From assembly GCA_022453515.1 (NCBI GenBank), contig JAJNNY010000023.1, forward strand, positions 491,043 through 555,042: DNA of 64,000 nt, written 5' to 3'. Each line of letters opens with the position of its first letter. Position 1 is the first letter of the stretch. A program made the translations under genes and the position numbers. Of the stretch, positions 24,501 to 35,741 are shown piece after piece. A model generated the notes under the pieces. That model did not search any database. It was not told where the DNA came from and was given only the letters and a program-made list of their open reading frames with translations. This stretch comes from Astrocystis sublimbata (lineage: Eukaryota > Ascomycota > Sordariomycetes > Xylariales > Xylariaceae).

Positions 24501-26804
24501 GACTCTAATGACTCTTCGCTTGTAATGCCGGACGTAGTACAAGCAGCAGAGGCAGCGGTAGCGGTGCCGGGTTTGCTGCAGAGTCCGGAGCTAAACTGGC
24601 GAGACCACACAACTCGAAGGCTGCATGTGCATGATATGTACCAGAAGAGTGGTGCCACATCTCGCAGGTACTGATCTGACTGTTTGCGTTCTTGGCTATT
24701 CCACCTGAATATAGTTCGGCAACGAGTGACTCCTTTGTGCATTTCCCCAACATCGAGACCGTCACCAGCGGGTATGTGATATGATCTCTGTCTTCTCTTC
24801 TCCTTTCATCCCCTACCTAGGTACGTTATAATGCCGATACCCGGGCGGCCGCTGCTCGGACCTAGCTCACGGACTCAGTGACCTGAAGATGTGTCGACGA
24901 AAATAGAGTCTTGTCCCGTTGATGCATCGGTCACTGAATGCTGGAAACGAATCAAGTGGAGAGCATGGCTCTCCCGGGACCACAGAATACATGACGATGG
25001 GCTTATAGCCTCATATTTGCAGCGCTGACTGCTGTCGTCTAAATTCCAGGCGTGCATCTCGCTAGGCAGTTTGCTCGCCTACCGAGGGCGCCAAGCAGGT
25101 GGAACATCCATATCGGGCCATCCGTTGGCGCCTCTCTGCTCTCGTCGGGCGCATTGCATCGCATGGGATGGGCACAAGCGCGCGATCAGGCACGGCGAGG
25201 CAATGTGGACGGGTTATAGCATACTTTGATCGTACAGCTGGCACCACGCGGTCTGGGTGCTAGGCGACTGAGGTTAGCCGTTAACCTTAGATTATTAATG
25301 GAAATGGAATGGTGGCGGGCCAAGCCGAACGGCATTCGGGCGGCGCTAGCCAGGGGCCCAGGGACCACGGCAGGGGCTCGATGCGGCTAAAATGGCTAAT
25401 ATTGTGGCGCAACGAATTAGGGCATCTTTTTTATTCTCCGACGACAGCTTGGTGCTTGGCTGAGGTTGCCCTGCTGGATGCTCGGATGCCTGGCTCGCCT
25501 GGCTCGCCTGGCTCTCTAAGCGACAAGCTTCGCGCTTTTCGCCCATGGATGCAAGTTGGCCCTCCCCACCCCGGCCCGATCACAAAAGTCTGCACAGGAT
25601 TTGCACGCTTCTTCTCGCATATGACTACCTGGTCTATATCATGGGCCGAACCTTGGAACCTTCGGCTTCGTGGTATCCGAGCAGACGTACATACGCGGGG
25701 ATAAATCAACCAAGCGGTGTGGAAGGTGAAGTCTAAACTTGGAAGACGAGGTCTTACACAGCAGATGGGGGTGGCTTACATAACGCACCTTGGGGAAGAG
25801 TTTGTGTATTACAACTCGACCGGGACATGAGGTCGTGTAGCCATTACGTACCTACATATAGGTTAAAAGATACCTACAGATGTACCTAGGTAGGTAGCAG
25901 CCCAAGTAGATGGCAGCGATGACGATGGGGTGTTGATGATCAGCGGGGGAGGGGGATCGCCGTTAGATACCGATGTGATCTTATCTTGAAAATCCACGAT
26001 ACACATGCATCTTGCGACCAATAATCAGACCAGATGTCTCTGAGCAGATAGTGTAACGTATGAACTATCTCTTGAATCAGTGTAGACCTCAGGTACCTTA
26101 CATGATATCGTACTAGAGGTAACCTGCTTTTTACTTGGTCATGGCCCCGCTGCTGCAGTCGATGGATACAGACTAGTAAGTACACTCAAGGTTCCTATTT
26201 CGTCTGGTATCTACGAGTACTTACAACTAACTCCTGCCTGCTACCTGCTCCATGATCCTGCCCCAAGTAAACCCAGAGAAGCCAAAGTGATAATACGAAA
26301 AAAAGTAATTGAGGCAAAAGTGACTGAGGTTGCTGGCTAGCATCTCAACCACTCTTTCTCCAACAGCACCTGGGAGCTGGGCCAGGGCGCCAGGGCATCA
26401 GGCATCTGCTGAACCCTTGAGACGATCGCCGTCGGGCTTACCCAAATAGTGCTTTCCAAGCTTACCTACCTATCTAAACATCTGCAGCAAAACCGTCGTC
26501 AATGCCTACATAGGTTAGCGAGTTAGGTCACTGGGTTGCAATGGGTGATTACCTAGGACCTACTTAACCTATCTCGCCTATGTACCTCTTAGGATACACT
26601 AGCAGAAACTTGCGAGACTGGGAAGCACTAGCAGACTGTTTGGCCCGCCACACGTGATACCTATCAAGCCAAGCACATGAGAGCGAGGGGCACTGCGTCA
26701 GGTATATACATGCAAGCGTGGACACTAGGGAGGTACCTACCTTAGCTCCCGATCCTCCTAAGCTCCCGTAACAAAGAAGGCCATCTTTTTGGCAACAATG
26801 GGCA

Positions 26805-26834
26805 AGTAGGTACCTACCTAGGTAGGTAGGTATG
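26805..26834. repeat. Cluster of TAGGTACCTACCTAGG palindromic words
   Basis: Overlapping tetranucleotide-like GGTA/TACC units form a self-complementary tract. Similar tracts recur at 27633-27692, 49511-49590 and many shorter sites in this window, always outside coding exons. Confidence 0.8.
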
Positions 26835-27632
26835 TGCCTCTCGTTCTTCGCGTGCAGTTCCTGGAAACGGGATCAGACGATCTCATTCATTCTGTTTGCC
26901 CGTACCCATTTTGCCCTGCTCTATTATTGTCTGCTGCTCGACTCCCGACTTCCGACCCCTGCCCCTCTCATGTAATGCAAGGTTGTGGTATTCCGACCCC
27001 GGATCTCTTCTTGCATCATGTATTGGTGCGAATATCGCCCGCTTCTTCTACTCATAGGCACACCCTCAAGCCCCCAAGAGCGTCTCGCCGAGTCGCAGGA
27101 CCGTGGCTGAATTGATCCCTGTTCATCGCCCATCGCTTGCCCCAGTCAACCAGTCCTCGCTTGCTTCGTATGCGGACGACGGATCATACAGTACCTACAG
27201 TTAGGTAGACAACAACTAGGTAGGCGAGGTACCTACAAGTAGGTCATTCATTAGGTGGTACGTCGAATTGCTAGCTACATCGTATGTAACTTGGGGGCAC
27301 TCTCTACATCCTGGCATCTGGCTTCCTCGACTCTCAGCCACGCACCCACGGTGCTTTCTCTTCGCCTCACAAACAACATATGTGTACGAGCACAGTACAC
27401 CTAGATTAGGTATCTGGCCGTTCCATCTCCATCTCGTATTTAGATCATTGCAGGTGTGGTGGTCTGCCTGTTTGTTCCTGATGTGATTGGCGGGCCTCGC
27501 TCTCCATCACCACCAGGCCGCCAGGAGGAATAAAGAGGCCGAATTGTAACACCATGGACCGTTCAATGCTAGCACCGAGTGCGATACCAAGTACCGGCGG
27601 CCCCAAAGCGATGCACAGACCAGAACCCCTGG

Positions 27633-27692
27633 GCTAGGTACCTAGGTAAGTGCCTACCTACGGACGGTACCTACAGTACTACCTAGGTAGTA
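27633..27692. repeat. Cluster of CCTAGGTA palindromic words
   Basis: At least four overlapping CTAGGTAC/GTACCTAC words lie within 60 bases, in the gene-poor region upstream of the large disordered-protein gene. Their role is unknown. Confidence 0.8.
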
Positions 27693-29262
27693 CTAACCCG
27701 GTCTTTTTTGTTTTTGTTTTTGGTTCTTGGGCAGAGCCCGGAAAGCTCGCTGTGCAGCAAGGAAAATAGAACAAACCAAAACAAAACGAAACAAGAAACA
27801 AGAAACCAGCCCAGTGGGTTTGTAGCGATGCAATGCTCATTTAGGTCAATATGCGTTGGAAGTGGCTTTGAATGTGATCCCAGTGCTACCTAAGGTATCT
27901 ACTCACTTATAGCATTTAGTATTTGGCAGTCCGGTTTTTCTAAGCAATAGCTCGCTCGCAGTTACTTGTTTGCTTGCTGACTGACTGCTGTGATGGTTGT
28001 CGTGGTTGTCGTGGTTGTCTGCCTCCTCTTACGCACCTGCTCAGCTGTCGCCGATCTATGGCGCCAATCTCCTCGTGTTGTGCTGCGTCGTGTTACAGGT
28101 CAATGCCATTCATCTGGTCGGTGACGTCCTCCCTCCCCCGTGCCCAGTGGCTCGCTCGCTCAATCAAATACCATCTGCCCAAACAACAAACGGCCCGCGC
28201 CTCTACCATTCTCTCCCTCGCTCCAAATGCTGAATTCCATCTACACGTCCGCCCCGGTAAATGACAACGGCAGTCTGCCCGTTTTCTTCTCGACGTCCTC
28301 GCTCGCTATGTCCATGCACCCGCTCGCTCGCTTAAGTTTAGACTCTCTTTCTCTTCATGACGCAGAGCACAAGGCGCATCCTGCATCACACCCACTCACC
28401 CCGGCGAAATATTGAATCGGCACAGCTACTTCTAGTGACTGCCGCTTCCATCCTCTGCACGGTGGCATCGTGAGCGCCGCGGCACCACCAAGAGGCCATC
28501 CCTCGCAGCCAGCTCAGATCTGACCACGACGGCATCGGCCCCCAGCATCGCAACATCGCAACATCACAACATCACAACACCGCACCGGAGCACCATCCTG
28601 GCATCCTGGCTCCTGCTCCCCAGCTAGCTCTAGAACTAGATCCCGGCCATACGGACGTCAGTCGTCAGAACGCCTGGACAGCCAAGACATTTGGAGTATA
28701 TCGGGCCATTTTCTTTGTCCCATACTACTGCAGCTAGAGCATGTTGCCGGTCTGGTAGTTGTCAGATACGACGGTACATCTGCTGGGAGATCTTACTCGC
28801 GCCGCCGATCTAATCCGGTGACCCTGGCCCAACGGTCACCCGGCCCTGTGTCCGCCAGTCGCTGCATCGCCCTTCTGACTGGCCGTGGCTGACGCTGCTG
28901 ACCCACGAGCCGAAACAGGTAGCATCAGTAACGGGCAGCAAAAGGAAACTAGCACCAGTGCTAATATTGGCTTCCCCCATCTGCCATCGTCGGACGCGTA
29001 ACCGGCAAATATGAGAGAGGTACCCAGGCCAAGCCCCGACCCGCCAGCGCCGCGCTCGCGATCGGACAGTCTCGTTCGCATGCTGGAGCTAGAGCAAGTG
29101 TGCAAGGTATAACGTCCCCCGGCATGTAACCCTCCTCGCTTCCAATATTCGGACTCTCCACCATCGTTCCAGAACTAACTTGCCATTGCCCTTGGCCCCC
29201 TTACCCCTTGCTACCTCCCGATTCGCTCTTGCTGACGAGCTCTATTCTTCCACATATTATAG

Positions 29263-32200
29263 ATGAGGCGCATCCAACAAGATCAAAGTCATGGCTCCTC
29301 GACTTCGACAAGCAACTCGCCAAGGGTCACTTTCCCCTCCATCACTGCCAATCCTCCTGCCCCTCGGTCTCGGCGTGCGAGCGAGTATCCCCCACTCTCC
29401 CACCAGACTCAAATAATGAAGGCCGTTCGCCGGAGCGCTGCTCTGCCCTCCCTCTCTCTCTCCATCGCCCCGTCACCGACTCGGGTGATGACGATGAGGT
29501 CGGAGGGATCCGTCGACAAGATCTCATCGACGAAAGAAGAGAGTTTCAAGACAGTAACTTTTTCTGAGCCTGAGAATGACGACGACGATGACGACGACGA
29601 CGACGCACTCTCAGACGATTCCTCAATTTGCCAATCGCCAAGCTGGGAGCAATACGGCCAGAAGAAGAAGAAGAAGCCGAAGAAAGTAACCGATCAGAAC
29701 AGCGCCAAAGCCAAGCAGGATACTATCTTCAAAAGGAGAAGTAATCGCTTGGTCAAGCCGGCCCGTGCCGACGCATCTACTGTGAAGCCTCTGACGACAT
29801 CAGATCGCTCAATGTCAACTCCCAACCTCCTTATGGTACAGTCCGGTAAAATGAGCTCTCCCTTTTCGCCCGCCGACGGAAAGGTCGCGCTGGACAAGCA
29901 CCAGGCGTTGAGGGATGAGTCAGGTCCTACAACCAAAGACAAGTCGAGAGGTCGAGGGTTTCTATCCGGATTCAGGTTACAGCACGGAAATGTGGCTGCC
30001 GTGCAGAAGCTAGTAGAAACGCGGAAGGGGGGCGAGAAGAGTACTGGTGAAAAAGGGACTCTGCGTAGTATCCAATATGAGACACTACCAGCACAGCAGC
30101 CCAACGGAAACCGGCCCGGAAATGATCAGTCTGTACCAGAATCGAGAAAGCCATCGTCGATACGATCAGCCCTTTCTAACTCCGACCAATCTCTCTCATC
30201 CCAAGAAAAGAGGGGCTCGGGACTACGCACACCTACAGGCTCAGGACTTAGCCGCTCACAATCGTTACTGTCAACTACGTTGAATAAACTCAGGGGACCT
30301 TCGTACCTTTACTATCAACCAGCTAGAGACGGCTCTGCTAACACCGCAAGGCAGCCTGCCAACTCGCAAGATATGGGTACCATGCCAGGCAGCCTGGCAG
30401 ACGGCGCAAATGATATGGCGTTCAAGTTGCCGAGTGGGAGGAAACAAGGCGATATCGAGCATCCACAACAACCGCTCGATTCTGCCTTTCCGCCAAAACA
30501 TAGGCGATCGAATACTGAGCCAGGACCAGATATTGCCCCTCGAGCACGCCAACTTCGGCCACGGAAGATCGAAGTCAGAGCACCTGGTACGGAACAAGGT
30601 GACAATCTATCAACAGCTCCTCGTGACCGCCGCGCCCAGATTGAGTCCCCCCACGCCTCGACTCGTGATACCGTAATGGCCCTTGTTACAGCTCAGGAGA
30701 AACGCTCTCACACAGCACGTACAGCCCAGCAGACTAGATCAGCTATGGTTGATGGCGAGCAAGTATCTGACGTGACGAAAACGCGCACAAGTGGTGGTAT
30801 AGGGCCCGATGGGAGAACGACCAATTCCCGAATCCATACCGGCGATATTCGTCGGTCTGTAAGCTCTCATGCTGATGCTATGAATATCTCCAACGGCCAG
30901 TGGCTTAATAGAAGAGGCGGTAAAGGGGGTTTGAGCTTCGGGCAAGATGACACGTCCGATGTGAGGAATGGGCATATACCAGAGGACGACCAAGTCTCCG
31001 TAGGCACACACGCTTCGACAATCCGCCCAGTATCAAATTGTTACGACAATGGCCTGATGGAGGACATAATACAAGGAAATTTGCCAAGCACAGGTTGCTC
31101 GGAACCTCACGTTCATGATGCAGTACCTGCAGGACTTGAAATACAGCAGGAAACACTTGCTGCTAGGTCTGTCGACGACCTGATCACATTCGAGAAGGAC
31201 GTTCCGGATACATTGCCACAACCATTGCAGCCACGTCGCGAGGCTGACTATTTCGAGTCTTTCCAAGACTCTTACCTGCCTCCCGTACTCGATTTATATT
31301 CCCCCAATGACGGCCAGCCCCTGTCTCCGAGATTTGCTTTCGTCGAAGAGCTAGATGAAGACATCGACCACAATACCCTATACGACCCACCCCGAACAAG
31401 CCACGGCAAGGATAAACCAGTTGGTATTGGAAGAGCGACAGAGGTGGCTTTAACAGCTGATGCGCAGCGGAAGGATACTGGTAGAAGTGTCAATGAACCA
31501 AAGTTCAAAAACTCACCAGCTATCTCTGCCCAGTATTCCGACAGCGATGTTTCCGCCTTCGAACGTCTCGGTTTATCTTCTAAGGAGGCGAGGATATTAG
31601 TGGGAGCCGAGGCGTCAAGCGATTCCATGTCTCATTCGCAGCATACAAATCCGAGCCGCACAACCTCGGAACGATCGTCGTCCTCGATTTCTGGTGATTC
31701 GCCGCCCTCACCCTCCTCCGCCACAACACCCAATAGTTCGCGACCTCAGTCACGAAAAGGAATGTTGGTATCGCAGCCAGAGTCTTCACACACCACTCCA
31801 TTAGGATCCGTATCAGCAATCGGCAATAACGTTGTTCGCGCCAACTTTTGGGGCATGTCAGACGAGCAAGCTGAAGAAACGGCGCCTCGGGAGTCAAGAA
31901 CCGAGGCGGATGCCAACGATGGCAATCAGGGGGAGGCAACGTCTACACCCTACGTCGAGCAACAGACGACGTTTACGTCGACTAAGACGAGGGGTTCAGC
32001 AACTCCTTCGCTAGTGGCCACTCCGACGTCAGTGAGCTTCGCCGATGTGCGTCGAGATTCCAACGACGAGGATGAGCACGGTGTGGGCAGGCACCCGGCC
32101 CGGCCATTGCCGCCAAGGGCACAGTCTGCCCTGGATCTCCACTCAGCGACGCCTTCGTTGGCCCGTTCCACTAGGCCCCAGCAACTGCAGTTGAAGTCGA

Positions 32201-32718
32201 GCGAAGGGTCCTCTTCGGTCAGTCTCCCGTGTTCGCCGCCACCAGATCTCACTGGAGATGTAATGCCACGGAAATCGGCGTTGAAGATGTCGCGGCAAAA
32301 CAGTTCGAATGGACCTGAACTGTCAAAACCCATGTCTATGGGTGCCGCGTATCTGCAGGAAGCACGGAAGGCTGTACCTGTCGCTTCGACGTCTACATCG
32401 CGAGCCATGCGGCCCCATTTCTCGCCGAAACACTCGTCTGGTAGCATCCAAAGTGTGGTTTCGGCGGGTAACCGAGCGGAGCCGTTAGCCAAGATGCTGG
32501 TGGAGTGCTGCAACTGCCACTTCTTCCACGATATGCCGTCACGAGTATACGAGTGCATGGCCAAACCCGACTCGGTCGTAGAGGACAAATCGCTAGGGGT
32601 CTCTGCAGCCATTACGACCATGGTCAGGTGCCCGTGGTGTGCGCATGGTATGACCACACAATGCTGCTCTGGGTACGCCGCAGTGGTTTATCTCAAGGAG
32701 AAACTCCATGGGAAGTAA
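29263..32718 (+). CDS. Large disordered protein with conserved Cys-rich C-terminal domain
   Basis: An intronless frame of 1,151 codons starts at ATG 29263 (MRRIQQDQSHGSSTSTSNSP). About 1,070 residues are low-complexity, rich in Ser, Thr, Pro and charged residues, with a poly-Asp run (around residues 104-114), a Lys-rich patch (KKKKKPKK) and many SP/TP sites. They look intrinsically disordered and phospho-regulated. The last 70 residues (1082-1151) are compact and quite different: CCNCHFFHDMPSRVYEC, then VRCPWCAHGMTTQCC, GYAAVVYLKEKL. The spaced CxxC, C, CPWCxH and CC residues suggest zinc binding. I recall this tail as a conserved element of otherwise variable fungal hypothetical proteins, but know no assigned function. 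A TTATAG just before the ATG could be the acceptor of a leader intron, so an extra 5' exon is possible. Confidence 0.85.
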   Translation: MRRIQQDQSHGSSTSTSNSPRVTFPSITANPPAPRSRRASEYPPLSHQTQIMKAVRRSAALPSLSLSIAPSPTRVMTMRSEGSVDKISSTKEESFKTVTFSEPENDDDDDDDDDALSDDSSICQSPSWEQYGQKKKKKPKKVTDQNSAKAKQDTIFKRRSNRLVKPARADASTVKPLTTSDRSMSTPNLLMVQSGKMSSPFSPADGKVALDKHQALRDESGPTTKDKSRGRGFLSGFRLQHGNVAAVQKLVETRKGGEKSTGEKGTLRSIQYETLPAQQPNGNRPGNDQSVPESRKPSSIRSALSNSDQSLSSQEKRGSGLRTPTGSGLSRSQSLLSTTLNKLRGPSYLYYQPARDGSANTARQPANSQDMGTMPGSLADGANDMAFKLPSGRKQGDIEHPQQPLDSAFPPKHRRSNTEPGPDIAPRARQLRPRKIEVRAPGTEQGDNLSTAPRDRRAQIESPHASTRDTVMALVTAQEKRSHTARTAQQTRSAMVDGEQVSDVTKTRTSGGIGPDGRTTNSRIHTGDIRRSVSSHADAMNISNGQWLNRRGGKGGLSFGQDDTSDVRNGHIPEDDQVSVGTHASTIRPVSNCYDNGLMEDIIQGNLPSTGCSEPHVHDAVPAGLEIQQETLAARSVDDLITFEKDVPDTLPQPLQPRREADYFESFQDSYLPPVLDLYSPNDGQPLSPRFAFVEELDEDIDHNTLYDPPRTSHGKDKPVGIGRATEVALTADAQRKDTGRSVNEPKFKNSPAISAQYSDSDVSAFERLGLSSKEARILVGAEASSDSMSHSQHTNPSRTTSERSSSSISGDSPPSPSSATTPNSSRPQSRKGMLVSQPESSHTTPLGSVSAIGNNVVRANFWGMSDEQAEETAPRESRTEADANDGNQGEATSTPYVEQQTTFTSTKTRGSATPSLVATPTSVSFADVRRDSNDEDEHGVGRHPARPLPPRAQSALDLHSATPSLARSTRPQQLQLKSSEGSSSVSLPCSPPPDLTGDVMPRKSALKMSRQNSSNGPELSKPMSMGAAYLQEARKAVPVASTSTSRAMRPHFSPKHSSGSIQSVVSAGNRAEPLAKMLVECCNCHFFHDMPSRVYECMAKPDSVVEDKSLGVSAAITTMVRCPWCAHGMTTQCCSGYAAVVYLKEKLHGK

Positions 32719-33907
32719 GGGTGGCAGGTCCCGGCCCTGTTTTCCTAGGCGGCCCGTGGTCACTACCAAGTGGAAGCGTGGCTGTAGAGTCAGGGGCGGG
32801 GAGTAACTGATTCGGGTTCTTTTCTTTGTTCGCCAACCATATCAACTGGAGTTTGGGTGCTTCGCTTTCATTTCATACTTGCAGCTATTCAGGCCGTCCA
32901 GCTTAGGTATCTAATGCATTCGATGTTGTTTCCGTACATAAACAAGTGGAGTTCCGGCATGGGGGTTTTCCAAAACATACACAAAAGTGTACATTCGCAC
33001 ATATGAGTTCAAAAATGGAAATCTTGATCGACTTGGGAGGAATGTATTGCAACGCCGCTTCTTCGGCTTTGTATGTTGAACAACAGATAGGGAGGACTGG
33101 GCATTGTTCATCATCGACGATGAAGGTGGTTTGAAGGGCTTACGTCAGAAATGACGCGCTTTGAAGACGTATCTGGCTTTCATGAGAAGTACCTGCCGGT
33201 TGTGGAGAAGGGTCAAAGTTAAACGTTATCCTGTAGATGAAATTCGAGCGATGAATAAAATGTTCGTTGGGCACATTATATGTGTATGTGGTGGGCGACA
33301 CAGTGGCGAACTCCAATTGAGAATGTACCTGTAGTTGTCTACATTGGCATGTGTCTCGACCTTAGGGGCTTATCCCGTCATTACCTACGTACAGTGCATA
33401 TAGTTATAAGCACAGTACAAGGTTCAGAGGCGGTTGTTGCACAGTGCTTCTGGTGACGCATTGAATCAAACACTGGGTGGCCGGTACCTAGGCACATACC
33501 TACCGAGCTTCGCACCCTACCTAGAGATGCAATGTTGATAACCGACGCCTCTACCGTCATCCACGTTGCAGAATAATAATATACCACAGAGCATTGAGAC
33601 CTCTGCGTTCCGACTGAGGCTGGCAGAACAGCATTGCGACTCTAGCGACTGCATTACAAAACAACTCGGTTCCAGTTCTACGCAAAATATCCCAGGCGCA
33701 AACAGCACACCTTCCAGTGCAACATCGTGTCTCCCGCACCAGCCCTATCGCACCACCATCTTGCCACCGTCTACCGTTTCGAGGCCGGCAGTAGAAACAC
33801 ACGATTGCACCCGTCGCATACCGTTCATTGCGCATCCTATATCGCTCGCCAATTGCGCTGTACGTTGCTTGCTTGCTGTTACGTTTGCGCCCTCCCAGCC
33901 TTTGAGC
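32719..33907. other. Intergenic region between two plus-strand genes
   Basis: No gene seen. The frame of the next gene stays open upstream to 33566 but contains no convincing in-frame start before 33908; this stretch is treated as 5' leader. CCTAGGTA-type words occur near 33484-33520. Confidence 0.5.
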
Positions 33908-35741
33908 ATGGCCTCCAGAGGCAATCCCGCCCGCGGTGCCGGACGGCCGCAGCCGCCGGCAAAGTCTACCATGCGCCTCATTTCAGTCGACAGCATCCTC
34001 CAACACGTCTCGGATATTCCCTCAGGCCAACCCCGCACACCTCCGCCGCGAGGGCCTCGAACCATCAGCGGCGTGCGCCGTGTGAGCGGTGGAGGCTTGC
34101 CTAATCTCGCATCGCGTACCGGCCAACACAACATGCCCTCGAGGACGACCAGGGTCAGCGAGAAGCTGGTACTGCTTCCCGAGACTCCAGACGAGCCCGA
34201 GACCGACGATGCCGAAGAAAGCCTGCTGGTGGAGGAGGAAGACCGGCCCTTGAAGGACGAGGAGCGCGATGTGCTACGGAAGCGAGGCGGTCTCCGGGGC
34301 AAGAGCTATGCCGAGCGTCTCCCTAAGCTCGAACGTGCCGAGAAGCTATCCAGGCTGTCCGCCTACTGCACCGCCCAGTCTTACAAGATGAAGGCTACAT
34401 CCGAGTTCCTGCGGAAGAAGCACGATGCCAAGACGAAGCTCTACGACGACTGTCTCTACACCGTCTACCACACGCCACTGTTGCCGGGCGTCGAGGGTTA
34501 CCGCGTGCGGAGTCGGCCCATACTCAAAAGCCCGGGCACCGGCAAGACCGTGCTGGACCTCGAAATCGAACGGAGCGAACAGCGCGACGAGCACATGGGG
34601 TACTACGACGAATACGGCTCAAGCCCGAGGGACGGCGACGGACCACATCGCCAGTATCCGGACGGTTCGGCAGCTTCTACCGAGCACAACCACTCCGGCA
34701 ATCGACAGACAGGACCTGTCAATGGACTTACTGCGAACGCGCAAGAGTTTGCTGAGGTCTTCGTCTTCTCCTACGGCGTCGTAGTCTTCTGGAACTTTAC
34801 GGAGCAGCAGGAGAAGGCTATTCTGGCTGATATCACTTTTGCCGAGAGTGAGACTGGGGGGTCACTCGTCACACGTCCCCTCGAGCAGAGCGACTTCGAG
34901 ACCGAAGAGTTCCATTTCGAATACAACAATGACGTCAAGCGCCCGCGCATATTTAACGACATGATCACCCTGTTGCCGAGATCCGATCACATGGTTCGTC
35001 TCACCATCAGCCACGCCATAGCGCAGAGCACCAAGTTATGTTTCTTCGAGGAGCGCATGTCGGAGACCCTGGCGGACGCCCAACATGTGCCGAAGCGGCT
35101 CGCTTCAACCGGCCAGCTCAATATGAGCCGGACAGAGATTGTCAAAATTCTTGGGCGCCTATTTAAGAGCCGCGTTGACATCAATCTCTGTACGTAAAAC
35201 CCCACGCCCTTTCCAGCCCGTTTTCATGTCGATCCCTGAAATCTACGCGTCTGACTAACACACCACACATCTCGCAGCGTCCAACATCCTAGACGTCCCC
35301 AACTTCTTTTGGGACGCGGAGCCCACGCTACACCCCCTGTACGTCGCCATCCGCGAGTATCTCGAGATTGACCCGCGCACCAAGGTGCTGAACGAGCGGT
35401 GTCGCGTGTTCCTGGACCTGGCCGCGATCTTGTCCGACTCGGTTGCCGATTCGAAAATGAGCGCCATAACATGGATTGTCATCATTCTCATCATCGTCAG
35501 TATCATGGTCACCGTCACCGAGGTGGTGTTGCGCTTTACGATCTTATCCAAAGAGAGGGGGAACAATAGCCCCGAGATGGGCGCTCCCGAGACCGGAGTG
35601 ATCGGCGGTCTGCCCTCTATCATGGCTAGGTCTAACTATACACTGCAGGAATTAAGAACATGGGGCGCGAGCTTGAGCGAGCAGGAGAAGCGGGCCATCT
35701 GTGGCGCTGATTTCATTGGCTCTACCTATGCTGGTATCTGA
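33908..35741 (+). CDS. DUF155 / Rmd1-Sif2 family membrane protein
   Basis: Exons 33908-35189 and 35278-35741 join through an 88-base intron (GTACGT donor, CTGACTAAC branch, CAG acceptor) into about 581 residues. The family (yeast Rmd1 and Rmd8, S. pombe Sif2/Sif3, animal RMND1) is defined by DUF155. Its members are membrane-anchored proteins tied to meiotic nuclear division in yeast and to mitochondrial translation in animals; the biochemical role is unsettled. Residues 1-110 are disordered. The DUF155 core shows EVFVFSYGVVVFWNFTEQQE, FHFEYN, RIFNDMITL, ISHAIAQSTKLCFFEERM and NILDVPNFFWD. A strongly hydrophobic C-terminal helix (ITWIVIILIIVSIMVTVTEVVL) is the expected membrane anchor and is followed by a polar tail. 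The ATG at 33908 gives MASRGNPARGAGRPQ. The identification of the family is firm; the paralogue is not. Confidence 0.9.

Larger units (their letters stand above)
18580..29262. other. Gene-poor 10.7-kb region
   Basis: I find no frame longer than about 130 codons, no convincing chain of exons and no recognisable protein motif on either strand. The left part (18.6-25 kb) is featureless moderate-GC DNA. The right part (25.8-27.7 kb) is dense in CCTAGGTA/TAGGTACCTA words. The last kilobase before 29263 is pyrimidine-rich with repeated CTCGCTCG and CGCAACATC words, and likely holds the promoter and a leader of the large gene that follows; an intron acceptor-like TTATAG directly precedes its ATG. 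Long non-coding RNAs cannot be ruled out. Confidence 0.55.

Noticed and set aside
33566..33907. Upstream extension of the DUF155 protein by 114 codons
   Set aside because: The extension has no family-like sequence, and the ATG at 33908 gives a plausible N-terminus.
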